Source: Panax quinquefolius (Eukaryota > Streptophyta > Magnoliopsida > Apiales > Araliaceae). Taken from it: a stretch of 64,000 bases of DNA. Where the stretch lies: the NCBI GenBank assembly GCA_020205615.1, contig CM035163.1:52921899-52985898 (forward strand). The letters run 5' to 3'. This document shows, one piece after another, positions 11,396 to 22,147 of the stretch (the first letter of the stretch is position 1; the number at the start of each line of letters is the position of its first letter). Position numbers and translations under genes: made by a program. The notes beneath the pieces are model-generated. The model was not told where the DNA came from, ran no database searches, and saw only the letters and a program-made list of their open reading frames with translations.

Positions 11396-13279
11396 TGAAA
11401 GTAGTATGCACACAAGCCAATCATGTTTGATGATAAAGCATATACTTTGTAACAATCTTATTCATTTATTAATAAAAAGTATTAATTTATTAAAGGCTTT
11501 TAATTATCTACATGATGCTGTTTTATAATATGTGATAAACCCATAGTTTTAAGCAATGCTTTTAGAATAATGATGATGATCATTCTAATGAGATCTAAAT
11601 TCTTAGAAAGCTTAAAACTAAAATAGTTCCCAATCATTGGATTACTAAATTGGGGATTAGTGAATCCAGGATAGATTGGTACATACGTTGCTTCTGCTCA
11701 TTGGATGAGGATGATTGATCTCTCGTGATCATTTGTGTGGAGACACTAAAGCAAGTATGTAGGTGCTTATTAGAGAATAAGTTCATCGAAGCGTGGCTCA
11801 CTAAGGAATACCTAATGGAGTTTTACTTCTTTTCGTCAATAGGAATTCTCAAGTGATAGTAGACAAGTGATCCTTGGACTTGAGATCATCATAGTATCTT
11901 GTGTATGATGAGTTATACTTTGACTTATTCCTTAAGACCCTTAGGGTATATCAAAGGGTATGCTTGGGTATAATAAGTTGTACATGGAGATAATATATGA
12001 TCAATAAAGAATCTACCACTTTATTAAAAGAAGAGAAATGTCCTATGTGATTCGATAAATGACAACCCAAAGAGTCCTTGGTTAAGGAGAATGAAATTAG
12101 AAAGGAGTTTCTAATTTGCATTATTTGGAGTCATGTGCATTTAAGGATCGAAATATATATAATTAAATAAAATAAGACTTGACAAGTAATTCCATGTCTT
12201 ATATTTAATTGGGACATTGTATGGTGGAAGGAATGAATTGTCTGGTAACTATTTACTCAAAGGTTCTTTAATGATTAATGTTGAAATCTATATTATCCGG
12301 AAAGTCGTTGATCGCTAGAGAGGCTTATCCCTATTGTAGAATAAATATTATTTATTTAAATAAATTAATTATTTAATTTATTTATTTAAATAAGATTAGA
12401 ATTGTTCTAATTGATTTATTCACAACCTAGGTTTAATATGGAGAACCTAAAGGGTCACACCATAAAAAAGAAGAATAATTTTTTAAGAAGTTAATGGCAT
12501 AATCGTAATAATATGTTATGTATATTTAATTTAATCTATGGTGATAGAATAAATTAAATAGCTTAATATTTATTATTTAATATTTTAGAAATATTAAATA
12601 TAAATTAATAAGAGGAGTCTTATTAATATTATTACAATTATTATTATTTTAATTTCTAAAAGAGTTTAGGAATTAATTTAATAAAAAGTACTCTCATTTA
12701 TTCCTAATTGGATTAGGAAGGAAAATTAGTTAAAGGAGTTTAATTAATTATCCCTAATAAGATTAGGGAGCTTAATTAATTAAAAGAATTTAATTAATTA
12801 AATAAATCCCAATTCCTTAATTGTTAAGGTGGGTTGCCCACATCTATAAATAAGAGGAGTCTTATTATGGGTGAGGTGGTTGTTGACTTTTTACAACATA
12901 CGTAATTCCAATAGTTGGGAGAGTACTCCTTTCTACATAGAGATAGAAAAACTAGGGTTTAGCCAACCACCCATCTTCTTGAATCTTTATTTTTCCTGGT
13001 GGATCACCTCTGAGGCCAAACATATGGGTATTAACGTTGATCAAAGGAAGGAACAAAACCACGGTGGATTCAAGTTGAACGCGAAAGGATTTGGAGGTGA
13101 ACTTCAGACGAAGAAGCTCGATCTTCAAGGGTATGATTTTATTCTTTATCTTTTCGTTTAATTAATAATTGTGCATAAAGGGTGATCCGTATATGGTTTG
13201 TAAATTTTTTAAACTCGATTTTCACGTTTCCGCTTAATTTTGCAATTTGATTGCGTTCTTGAATATTACAAACCCAATG
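11396..13279 (+). mobile_element. Copia solo LTR with GGTAC duplication
   Basis: 1884 bases, starting TGAAAGTAGTATGC, flanked by GGTAC at 11391-11395 and 13280-13284. With the LTR and one GGTAC removed, the integrase sequence reads continuously into the matching part of the element at 28306. It is homologous along its length to the LTRs of the copia element at 35042-56908 (1851 bases there), in the opposite orientation. The 3' end reads CCAATG instead of the CTAATA of the other copies, so neither ends in canonical CA. The long AT-rich stretch 12330-12830 belongs to the LTR. Confidence 0.88.
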
Positions 13280-13925
13280 GGTACTTCCAAGATGGATTGC
13301 AAATGGTGTATCGTGTGCCTCCATCATAATCTTGTACTTCAAATAAGAGTCGTTAGGGACACAAAGTGCAGAGTGGACTCAAGTATTCCTTCTTCATCAA
13401 TTTCGCTCGAATAGCACCTTCTTGTACTTTCTTCTTCATAAGCATCATCCCGGGTCGGTGGCTTGAGCAACCTTAACTTTTCTATTAAAGTTGGCTCTGT
13501 CGTATACTTGACATCATCGCACTCATTCATTCCTGCATATGATCTTTCTACTCAACGCATCACTACCACTTTCGCTTTTCCAGGATGGTATTGAATAGTG
13601 TGGTCGTAATCTTTCAACAACTCAAGCCAACGTCGTTGCTTAGCGTGTTGAGTTCCTTTGCGTGTGAAGAAATATTTGAGGCTTTTATAGTGCGAATATA
13701 TCTCCACTTTCTCCCCATATAGATAGTGCCTCCATATCTTTAGTAGCGAAAACGATCGCTACTAACTCTAGATCATGAGTAGGATAATTCCTCTCATACT
13801 CTTTAAGTTGTCGTGAGGCATAGGCTATGACTTTTCCACGTTGCATGAGAACACATCCTAACCCTTTCGCTCAAGCATCATTTACAGATAACAAATCCAT
13901 CCGCATGCGGATGGTATTGTTAGAA
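13280..13925 (-). pseudogene. Chromovirus RNase H and integrase zinc domain remnant
   Basis: Minus-strand continuation of 10137-11395 beyond the copia solo LTR. It contains MMEAHDTPFAIHLGST (start of the integrase HHCC region), then RNase H pieces: an equivalent of the DALSRRSY end near 13540, a [12 protein letters not shown] block near 13670, and a tract near 13840-13900 with sequence resembling the LTIPS block. It stops abruptly at about 13925. RT, protease, gag and primer-binding site are all absent, deleted together with the start of the following LTR. Confidence 0.8.
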
Positions 13926-15211
13926 TATATATATATATATATAATTTTTCCTATGCACACTCTTATAAACTGAAATCAGCTCATTTCAACAACCAACCAA
14001 GCCCTCCAAACATATCAAAAACATTTTTCTAATTTAAATTATTTTAAACTTTCAAAAATCAATTATTTCGGAGCTTCGGAACTTCAATAATTCATAATAA
14101 ATAGCCCTTTTATCAGAAAAATTTGAATCTCACGAGTTTTTATAGGAAATCCAATTCTCTACAACTTTACAGAAGAAAGTTTTCCAAATTCCAAACAAAA
14201 ATTGACCGAAATCCACAAACGGGCAATTTTTTAAAGTTATAATCAAATTTCTATCAATAAATGGGGTCCCATTGAGCATGTTTAACATGTTTTAAACATT
14301 TATTGCAACAAAAATACTCTTCCTCCTCGTATACTCATATATCCCACATTCGTTGTAAAAATATCACCATTATTATATTATTAAAATAATATATTTAAAT
14401 GAATTATTTTATCGGAAAAAGATAAAATATTAATTTTCAACAATTGTCACATTAAAATTTTCTCCATCTATATCCACATAAAATCAATATTTTCCTCATT
14501 ATATAAATCAATAATTAATTATTCACAAATAATATTACTGAGAATCACAAGATCTTTGTGCCGGTCCTCAGGAAAGAGGGGCTTTCAATAAGAATTTCTC
14601 CTTATTGGCCGCAATTAATTAGGTGACCAAACCTCTCCTTAGATGCGAACTTTCTAGACATTGCCAATAATGTTATCTAATAATATTATTAGGATAATAT
14701 GAATTATTGCTTCGATAATGAAAAAAATCGTAATGACAATTATTAAACAACAAAGAATATAAAATATCAACGCATCAATTATTAAATCAATAAAATATCG
14801 AAGCGGTAATTATCGTAACCATTATTGAAAGTGCCTTCTTACGTAAGAATCAATAATTGGTGCAATCTGGTAATCTTCTTGTGTTTTAACCCACCAGAGT
14901 ATTTTAACAAGATTAATCGGTAACAACTAAGTCGTTATTTTTAAACAACTTATATTTGTCGTTTTTCTTCATCCAATCGCTTTCAGTTATGGGGCCCTAA
15001 AAGATCGCATGGTTGTCACGAATATTCTGACAATGAAGAATATTCCACGACCAAACGAATATTCCCAAACAACAATAAATATTTTATAACCACTTGCTTA
15101 TTTTGAAATATTTGTGTATTTTACCCATAACTATCCACATTAATCAAATCAACCCTTACTATTTCAAAATAATAAATAGAGAAAATTAAATTTCATTAAT
15201 AATAAGTTGGG
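13926..15211 (-). repeat. Type B LTR fragment
   Basis: Begins at an AT microsatellite (13928-13947) and matches 8838-10120 almost base for base. It is the 5' part of the element's other LTR. It ends GTTGGGGTCT, four bases short of the usual TTACA end, where it meets an LTR fragment in the opposite orientation. Confidence 0.85.
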
Positions 15212-15914
15212 GTCTTTCATCTTTGGCCCGTAGTGCAAAGATGTACAGGTGTTAAGATGAACATGACCAACTGATGAATATCTTTGGCCTGTAGTGCAAA
15301 GATGTACAGGTGTTGAGATAAATATGTCCGACTGATGAATATCTTTGGCTTGTAGTGCAAAGATGAATATTGATTGATGTTACAGGGATAAAATATTGAT
15401 GAAGGATTTTTAAATTCATAGATGATAGTAGATTTCATTCTCTACTTAACTCTTCTAATGAATTGTTGTTTCACCGCGATTGTTGATCTAAAACTTGTTG
15501 TCATTGTATTCTATCGATTTTTCCACATTGAAGACTAACGATAATTTGTTGTACATTATCTTAGTCATAATATTTTTCTTGGGCTAGTTGAGCTCACCCT
15601 TTTCTTTTTGTTAGTTTTTTCTTCTCGGGAGGCGAGAATATAGCGGGAACTAGTGAAAGTGTGGAGTGATGGTTCAAGATAGTTGTTTTAGTAGTCCTCA
15701 CTATTCTGTAGAATAGTATATCAATAATTGTAATGAGGACTTTATTTAGGTATGGATATTGTCTAAAAGACAATATTTGTATTTAAACTCACAGTATATA
15801 TGTTGTCGTATTTTGCACGACAAATGTATTAATAAAGTTGTAGTTGTTTCTGTACCATGTATTTGGCGACTCAAAATGGGTTGGATGGAATGGACCTATT
15901 TTGGGGGCGTCACA
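15212..15914 (+). repeat. Type B LTR 3' end, opposite orientation
   Basis: Plus-strand copy of the last 700 bases of a type B LTR: three CATCTTTGGCC/TAGTGCAAAGATG repeat units, then the conserved tail with TAGTAGTCCTCACTATTCTG and the end GGGGGCGTCACA at 15914. It overlaps in content with the part missing from the LTR at 7971. An inversion or template switch joined two LTR pieces here. Confidence 0.8.
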
Positions 15915-15916
15915 TA

Positions 15917-16359
15917 CTCCCTCCGTCCCATAGTTATAGGCTGATTTCTTTTGGCAAATAGTTTAAGAAAATTAGTTCAAGTGACAATTTTAACACACAT
16001 TTTCCACATATACCCCTTAATATGGAATTAATGAATAAATTAATTACTCCTTACTTATCACATTGGAACTCTTAACTTCATTGATTGTTGGTATAATTGT
16101 CTTTTATACACAAAATATGTTAAACTAGTAAAGCCTAAAAAGTTGAATTCTTTTATTGAGAATACAACAACATTAAATGTGGTGATAAAAATAATGACAT
16201 TGAAGATTGTTTATTCAAAAAAAGAGTAATGGTTGAATATTTATTATAAGGGCATAAAAGTAAAATAATGAACCAACTAAATTTTATAAATAGTAAGTAG
16301 CTTATATATTGGGACATCTCAAAATGAAAAATCAGCTTATAACTATAGGACGGGGGGAA
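15917..16359. mobile_element. Stowaway-like MITE with TA duplication
   Basis: Terminal inverted repeats of about 30 bases: CTCCCTCCGTCCCATAGTTA at the left and the reverse complement form TAACTATAGGACGGGGGGA at the right, differing at a few positions. TA dinucleotides flank both sides (15915-15916, 16360-16361). CTCCCTCCGTCCC with a TA target is the signature of Stowaway elements mobilised by Tc1/mariner transposases. No transposase is encoded. It sits with no gap next to the LTR end at 15914. Confidence 0.92.
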
Positions 16360-16361
16360 TA

Positions 16362-16699
16362 TTTTATAGTCTCTGTTATAGTGTTTACATATATACAAAC
16401 ACAACAAAATTAACACAAGGATATAATAATAGTATATATGTTTAAAACTAGATATCTTTTAATTTTTTAAAATTATAAACTCAATAACAACCTGAAAAAT
16501 TAGCATTAATCTAGATTTTCTTTTTTCCATTCCTTTTTTTTTTTTTTTTTGGTCCAAAATCCATAAACATTGTGGAAGCATGACAAATAATTAATTATTG
16601 ATATTTAAAAAATAATTTGTGACATTTTAAATTTAAAATTAACATAATTCACTTAAATTTTCAAATAATTAATTTTGAAAACTAGTACTCATAATTATA
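16362..16699. other. AT-rich spacer, no gene seen
   Basis: Contains a 20-base-plus poly-T run (about 16527-16550) and otherwise nothing recognisable. Confidence 0.5.
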
Positions 16700-16985
16700 T
16701 TGACATAAACTAAAAATAAATAATTGTCTTTTAATCTTAAAATAAATAATTAATTTTAAATAAAATAATTAGTTTTAAAAATAAAAAAAAAAAAATTAAA
16801 ATAATAAAATTGAAATAAATATTTGGAATTAATGATTAATAATTAATCATTAATTCCAAATACTTATTTTAATTTTATTATTTTAATTATTTTATTTTAA
16901 AATTAAGTATTTTATTTTTATTTTTAAAACTAATTATTTTATTTAAAATTAATTATTTTATTTTATTTAAAATTAATTATTTTTG
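16700..16985. repeat. Long AT palindrome
   Basis: Inverted repeat centred on position 16841. The inner 40 bases of each arm (16801-16840 and 16842-16881) differ at only two positions. The similarity continues less perfectly for another 100 bases or so on each side, with AATTAATTATTTTA-type sequence. Almost no loop. It may be a hairpin-type MITE or a foldback element. No target duplication is visible. Confidence 0.75.
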
Positions 16986-16996
16986 CCAATTTTTAA

Positions 16997-17184
16997 GACT
17001 AAAAGACAATTTGCACCCCAAACTTGTGTTATAGTTTTAGTCGGTCACTTTTGACCGGTTAAATGAAGAAAGTGTGCGTTTTATTACGTATAATGAAGTT
17101 TGAGGTGTACTTAAACACCTTTTTAAGTTTAGGGTGCAAAAATAAATAGACAATAAAATTTAGGGTTCAAAATGTCTTTTAGTC
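16997..17184 (+). mobile_element. Short inverted-repeat element, copy 1
   Basis: 188 bases with ends GACTAAAAGACA and TGTCTTTTAGTC, and GGTCACTTTTGACCGG (an inner palindrome) inside. TTAA lies directly before the left end and one base after the right end. Two other copies are at 19836-19975 (reverse) and 21821-22012. No coding capacity. The superfamily is not clear to me. Confidence 0.75.
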
Positions 17185-18660
17185 GTTAATTGTGTAAACT
17201 AACATAACTTCATTTCATTAGTTAAAAACAGTTGCAAAAACAGAGAATCAATCCCTGCATTAATCTAATCAATGTCTTTCACCTTTCATATTCATAAAAA
17301 TCAGCTTTTATATGTAGAATTGAAGTTAAGGGGCTACACGGACTAGGATAGAGTGTCGGGTTACACGCGGTATTTTGAAGAGTCCGACACGAATAATTCT
17401 CAATTTTGTCATTTTTTACATTAGTGTCCATTATCCATACCCTTATCTAAATGTTAAGTGTCAAACTTAAGTACTTTAGGATAAGTTTAAGAATCCGTGT
17501 AACAGAGCATGGGGGTGATATTTAACAGGAATTTCCCAGCTAAGTGAATTTCCCAGACAAGGTAGTCCAGTGTCTCTCTGGTAAGAGATAAAAGAAAGGA
17601 ATGAAGATAAAATGTGTTGGTAATATAACCCTCCATGCCACACTCTTTCCAAATTCTCATTCACATTCTTCATGCGAATGATGTTAAAAACTAAAGAACA
17701 TAATGCAAGATGCAAAGCTGTGCAATAAATTATCCGCCAGCAACAAGACAGACCAAACAAAATAACCAACGTGTTCAAGTACCGTATCAAATTAATATTG
17801 ATAGATGCATTTAGGAAGAATGGCAAACACTTGCAGGCAAGAATATACTATTAATATGGCCCCACTGGACTTAGGCATCCTATGCATGTACATGATATAC
17901 ATGTAAATTCCAAAATATAGATAAACCCACAGCCATCTTATTTTTAAAAAAAATGAGGATATCCCTCAACCCCTTGTAGAATAGCCAAGTTTGAACCTTG
18001 GGGATCCTCCAAATGAGGTTTTAAGGGTTCATCTTGTACCTTGTGGCTTATATATATAGATTAGATTATTTAAATTACTTTCCACAGTTAAGGCAATACA
18101 CCATAAGTCATGTTACAAAATCAAGACTGCATAGTAAAAACAAAAGAAAAAGATAAAAGCAGGTCTAAACAGTTTTCATCACATACAAAAGCCCAAACCT
18201 CAAATTGCTTCAGCATTGTAGAACCAAATCTCACATACCATGAGATACAATCAATGAAGACATAGCTCCTATCAGGTTTCAACATTTCAGCTCTCCACTC
18301 AACAATGTTCCATGGGTTTATGGTATGATGTCAATTCCATAACCATATTCATGCCCCAATTGTATAGCTAAAGCTAAGCTAATCAATAAAGAGAATCTAT
18401 ATAGAATACTACCATATTCATGTGGAACAGAAGGGTGCCAAACTTGGTAGTAAATAAGATTTGTAAAATAAAGCAGAGGTGTAATAATCTTCAACAAAAA
18501 AAATCAAGAAAGTAAATTGAACCATCAATTAAGAATCCTGAAGAAATCTGGCAAAGAATTTACAAATATCATGCATGTAACTGTTACAATGTCATGTTAA
18601 TATCAACAACAGTGTTGACCTCAATCTGCCATAGCGCCACATATTGATACATAAACTTTC
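17185..18660. other. Unique region downstream of the ERF gene
   Basis: No recognisable gene. It is less repetitive than the rest of the window. A minus-strand open frame of 116 codons at 17476-17826 has no motif I recognise, is leucine- and isoleucine-rich, and is probably chance. The part 18100-18685 is likely the 3' untranslated and flanking region of the ERF gene, which is on the minus strand. Confidence 0.4.
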
Positions 18661-18685
18661 CCCATTTCTTTTAACATACAGCATC

Positions 18686-19732
18686 CTAATTTCTGTCCTC
18701 GTTGCAAATCCGAAGGTCATCCAACCAGCTGAATTCACCCAAGATAGACCCGTGGTTATCAATAATCACCGGACCAACTCTCAGTAGAAAATCATCATCT
18801 TTACAACTTGAAGATGGTAAAACTTCCCCAATTAAGGAACCTGCACTATTGTTTCCTTCCTCATTCACAGCTTCAGCGCTTTTTCCAAGCACCGAGGAAA
18901 AAGACTCGGTCACTGATTCACTTCCAGATTCATTGGCACCACCAATACCCAGTTGGGTTTTCAGTAAATTCTGAGAGGCAGCCGCAAGTTCTTCACTGTA
19001 AACAGGCTTCCTAATTTGGGGGACAATTTCCTCATAAGAAACAGATTCTCATGTGGCTAGTTCATCATAAACATCAGACAGTACTGAAGGAGACTCATTC
19101 AGTGATTCTCTTTTTGACTCCTTAGCCCTAATACCCATCTGGGTTTTAACCCGATTCTCATAATCACCCACAATTTCTTTACAGTAAACAGGATTTTTCT
19201 TTAACTGGGTTTCAATTTCTTCACCAAAAACATTAATGGGTTTGTTTCTTTTTCTGTGGGAAGCAACCATAACCATACCTCCTTCTAAAGTAGTTTTAAC
19301 CCAATTCTCATAAGCACCGACAATTTCTTCATTATAAACAGGATTTTTAATTTCTTCAAGAAAAAATTCAATGGGTTTGTTTCTTTTTTTGTGGGAAGAA
19401 GAAACCATACCTCTTTTACTTGCATCCAATTCCTTCTTCTTGGCAGCATCCAATTCCTTCTTCTTGGCAAGATAAACCGCGGAGGCTTCCTCGGGAGTTC
19501 GGAAAGTGCCCAGCCAAATCCTGCGATTGTTGGGTCCATCCTTAATCGTAGAAGTCCACCTGCCCGACTTTCTCCGATGAGCCCCTGGGTATGGATTTGA
19601 TTTTGTTGAGGTCATGTTCTTGAGATTCAGATGAATTTCACGGACAATACGTTTTGATGAAGTATTTTTTTCATCGAAAGAAGAATCATCGGTGGTATCT
19701 GGGTCGGAGCATATGATTCTGATGGTTTTCAA
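18686..19732 (-). pseudogene. AP2/ERF transcription factor with one in-frame stop
   Basis: An intronless 348-codon frame broken only by a TGA at 19049-19051 (codon 228). Reading past it continues smoothly to the stop at 18686. N-terminal residues 4-36 (RIICSDPDTTDDSS ... KRIVREIHL) resemble the CRF-type motif of ERF118 and cytokinin response factors. Residues about 47-90 are an AP2 DNA-binding domain (GRW, IWLGTFRTPEEASAVY), but it is divergent: the usual YRGVR is YPGAHR and the WG before the second strand is SG. A doubled KKKELDA block follows (91-104). Then come three related modules with NPVY.EEIVG.YEN.VKT (129-147, 179-198, about 240-262, the last beyond the stop). The C-terminus has an acidic, hydrophobic GEFSWLDDLRI. 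It would act in the nucleus. TGA could come from CGA by one C-to-T change at a CG site. It may be a recent pseudogene, a gene making a 227-residue product, or an intact gene with a consensus error. Confidence 0.8.
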
Positions 19733-19802
19733 GCTCTCTCCTCATTCTTACCAGTTACAGTAATTATGCTCCCCTCTCTCATCCCTGCTACTGTTTTGCA
19801 GC

Positions 19803-19815
19803 CCATATTTAAATT
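19803..19815 (-). promoter_or_regulatory. Possible TATA box of the ERF gene
   Basis: AATTTAAATATGG on the minus strand, 70-80 bases ahead of the ATG at 19732. The intervening leader is CT-rich on the plus strand. Weak evidence based on position and composition. Confidence 0.3.
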
Positions 19816-19835
19816 TTAGAGAATACTGGCAATAT

Positions 19836-19975
19836 TTTTGCACTTCAAACCGAAAAAAGTGTTGAAGTACACTTCAAACTTCAATTTACTTAACAAAAGG
19901 CACAATTGAATCACTTAACCGGTCAAAAATGACCGGCTAAAGCTGTAATGTTTATAACAGAGGGGTAAAGTTGGT
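19836..19975 (-). mobile_element. Short inverted-repeat element, copy 2, in the ERF promoter
   Basis: Reverse-oriented, end-eroded copy of the element at 16997 and 21821. It shares TTTACTTAACAAAA and the inner palindrome CCGGTCAAAAATGACCGG. It starts about 20-30 bases upstream of the possible TATA box of the ERF gene, so it would lie in the core promoter region. Confidence 0.7.
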
Positions 19976-20599
19976 AGTTCTCCATTTCCAACTAAAGACC
20001 TTCCTCTCTACATCAAACTAACAATGTCTTGAAGTATACTGTAAGTTACCAAAATTAGCAACTCCCTCTTTCTCTCTCCAAATCTAAAAACTGCCCTGAA
20101 CTGCAAATTTCATCATCAATGGCGTAAAGCAAAATCTATAATCACTAAAATCCTTGCGTGCCCGAAACAATCAGTCATTTGGGTTGCCTCAAAATCTAAA
20201 TACTTCATATCTTATATCAACTTTTTTAGGAATTTTGATTTAAAGAGTGAAGAAGAGTGAGAGTGATTTTGGAGAGAGAAAATAGAAAGAGTGGTATGTG
20301 TATGAAGACAAAGAGAAGGAGAGAGTGGTGTGTTCTGTTTTTGTTCCTAAATTAATATCTTTTAAGTAGCCCAGAAAATAAGAATTTTGAGTAACCTCGA
20401 TGCTAAATTGTCTCTCCTAAGTATGGAACCGTACCGTCCCCTCAGAGTAGCTCTTGTGGCGGGGTTCGTCTGAGAATTGCTAGTTGCAAACCACGTGGAT
20501 TCTGAAATTCGCACCTTCATCAAATGCGATGGCGTCTCCCCATTTACTAAATATAATTGTGGGGTATGTATAGTGAAAGAGTGAAATGACGTGGCAAGT
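19976..20599. other. Spacer, no gene seen
   Basis: Unique-looking sequence with CT-rich stretches (about 20068-20085) and GA-rich stretches (20250-20330). No motif or frame that I recognise. Confidence 0.4.
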
Positions 20600-21310
20600 T
20601 AAATACCAACTTTAGCAGCAGGACTAACCTTCTCTCCAAAAAAGATTTTGGGCCATCTCCAACTCACCTTCTCTGCAACAAGCAGCAACACAGCGAGATA
20701 ACTAACACTGTCGGGAACCACACCGGCTAGACCCATTCGCTCAAAAAGTTCAAGTGCTTTAACTCCATCTCCTTGCATTACCAATGCCATAATCATAGTG
20801 TTCCATGCGACAAGACTCTTTTTACAACTCATATTACTAAAAACCCAAAAAGCTTTATCCACAAGCCCACATTTTGCATACATATCTATAACAAAGATTA
20901 CACTTGGACATTATAATTTAGTTTCTCACATATTATATAATTATAAACTTTTTTCTCCTCTTGTCCAAAGACCTAATCTAGCTGCGAAAGTGCAGACAGA
21001 GCTCAAGCATAAGTAACCTCACTCGGCTTCAAATTCATTAAGCATTACGGTGATCAGTAAACTCATCAATTTAAACTTCATCTCTCTTCGATCGCATTTC
21101 AAGAAACAATTTAACCACCTCACTCTCACACCAATCGAATTTACATACCCGGATAACATTGAATCAGAGGTGACTAAATCTTTAACTTAGGAGTTGCATT
21201 AAAGAGAGCTTGTGCTTGTGTAAAATTTTGAGCTTTAATGTATGCCAAAATAATGGTATTCCAAGTGAATACATTTCGATTCGAGCATTTCATCGAACAT
21301 CGTGATATAT
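20600..21310 (-). pseudogene. Pentatricopeptide-repeat protein remnant
   Basis: Minus-strand frames encode PPR motifs in order. Near 21300-21180: NVFTWNTIILAYIKAQN, then FTQAQALFNATP. Near 21130-21040: a SMLSGYVNS-like and a VVKLFLEM-like piece. From 20905 to 20640: VIDMYAKCGLVDKAFWVFSN, VAWNTMIMALVMQGDG, KALELFERMGLAGVVPDSVS and, after a frameshift, ACCREGELEMAQNLF. Such proteins bind RNA in chloroplasts or mitochondria and edit or stabilise transcripts. This one has stops and shifts throughout and lacks both ends of a normal 500-900-residue protein. The motif set recalls PCMP-type proteins, but the exact subfamily is uncertain. It sits between the ERF gene and the LRX remnant, all on the minus strand. 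Confidence 0.8.
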
Positions 21311-21364
21311 AGCGACTTCATTTGGGCAAATTGATCACTTACTTTTTAATCGTGCGTTAATTGC

Positions 21365-21703
21365 GAACATTTCCTTCAAACTCATTCGTCGGAGATCTAA
21401 GAACTTTAATTTGGGTAATTCAAGTAAGGGAATTCTGCGTGAACTGTTATTCTTGACGTCCGGTCAGAGTATAAAATTCTTAAGTCCTTGAACTTCACAG
21501 GAATAGTACTACACAGAACCTATTGGAATTGATATGAAACAATGCGAGATCCAAGTGAAAAGCCCAAGTTCCTCTGGCAAATACCCAAAGAATGTCGTCG
21601 TGATTGAGGTCGTCTCTACCACAAGATCAATCGGAAGATTGTATTTGTATACAAATTTGTCATTGCTTGATGTAAAGGGTTTTTGGCGTCGGTGAGGGGC
21701 CAT
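21365..21703 (-). pseudogene. LRR-extensin (LRX/PEX-type) remnant
   Basis: A short open frame starts at 21703 and reads GYLPEELGLFTWISHCFISI, stopping near 21509. In shifted frames the similarity continues through an NSNRFCG-like block, a KFKDL-like block and LPKLKFLDLR near 21400. This order (GYLPEELGLLT, FHINSNRFCG, LPKLKFLDLR) is the leucine-rich-repeat core of plant cell-wall LRR-extensins, which bind RALF peptides and regulate wall growth. Only about 100 residues remain. The signal peptide and the proline-rich extensin tail are absent. The first 20 codons do not look like the family and may be unrelated sequence. Confidence 0.6.
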
Positions 21704-21820
21704 TGGTAATGCTTTCAGCTTGAAGGAAGAAGAAACAAAACAAAGTGAAGTTGGTAAGGAGAGAGAATGAGAAGAAACTCTCTACTGAACTGCTCTTCTT
21801 CTTCATCTCACACTAGTTAG

Positions 21821-22012
21821 GACTTAAAAGACTTAAACACCCCTCCAGATCCACACGTGTGACTTAGTCGGTCATTTTTGACCGGTTAACAATTGAAAGT
21901 GTGCTTTTTGTTAAGTAAATTGAAATTTGGGGTGTACTTAGACACCTTTTTCGATTTGGGGTGCAAAAATCAACAGTGGTATAAAGTTTGGGGTGCACAT
22001 TGTCTTTTAGTC
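21821..22012 (+). mobile_element. Short inverted-repeat element, copy 3
   Basis: About 192 bases, the same family as 16997-17184: GACTTAAAAGACTT at the left, TGTCTTTTAGTC at the right, GGTCATTTTTGACCGG in the middle, and GGGGTGCAAAAATC near the right end. No coding capacity. Confidence 0.75.
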
Positions 22013-22147
22013 ATATTTTCTCTTCTTAAACTCTTTAAGATTTAGGGTTTTAAGGGGAGTGTATTTAATTAAGATTTTTAAAGATTTTTTTTAAGTGACA
22101 TATTTTTGTAGAATTTGTGGGATTTTAATGACTTTCAAAGACTTTAA

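Noticed and set aside
12871..13161. Open frame of 96 codons on the plus strand
   Set aside because: It lies wholly inside the copia solo LTR; the matching LTR at 35042 does not keep it open.
17476..17826. Open frame of 116 codons on the minus strand
   Set aside because: No motif, no similarity I recognise, leucine/isoleucine-rich composition expected of AT-rich DNA. Mentioned only within the spacer.
20400..20500. GC-richer stretch checked for an RNA gene
   Set aside because: No cloverleaf, no A/B boxes, no rRNA or snRNA motif found by eye.
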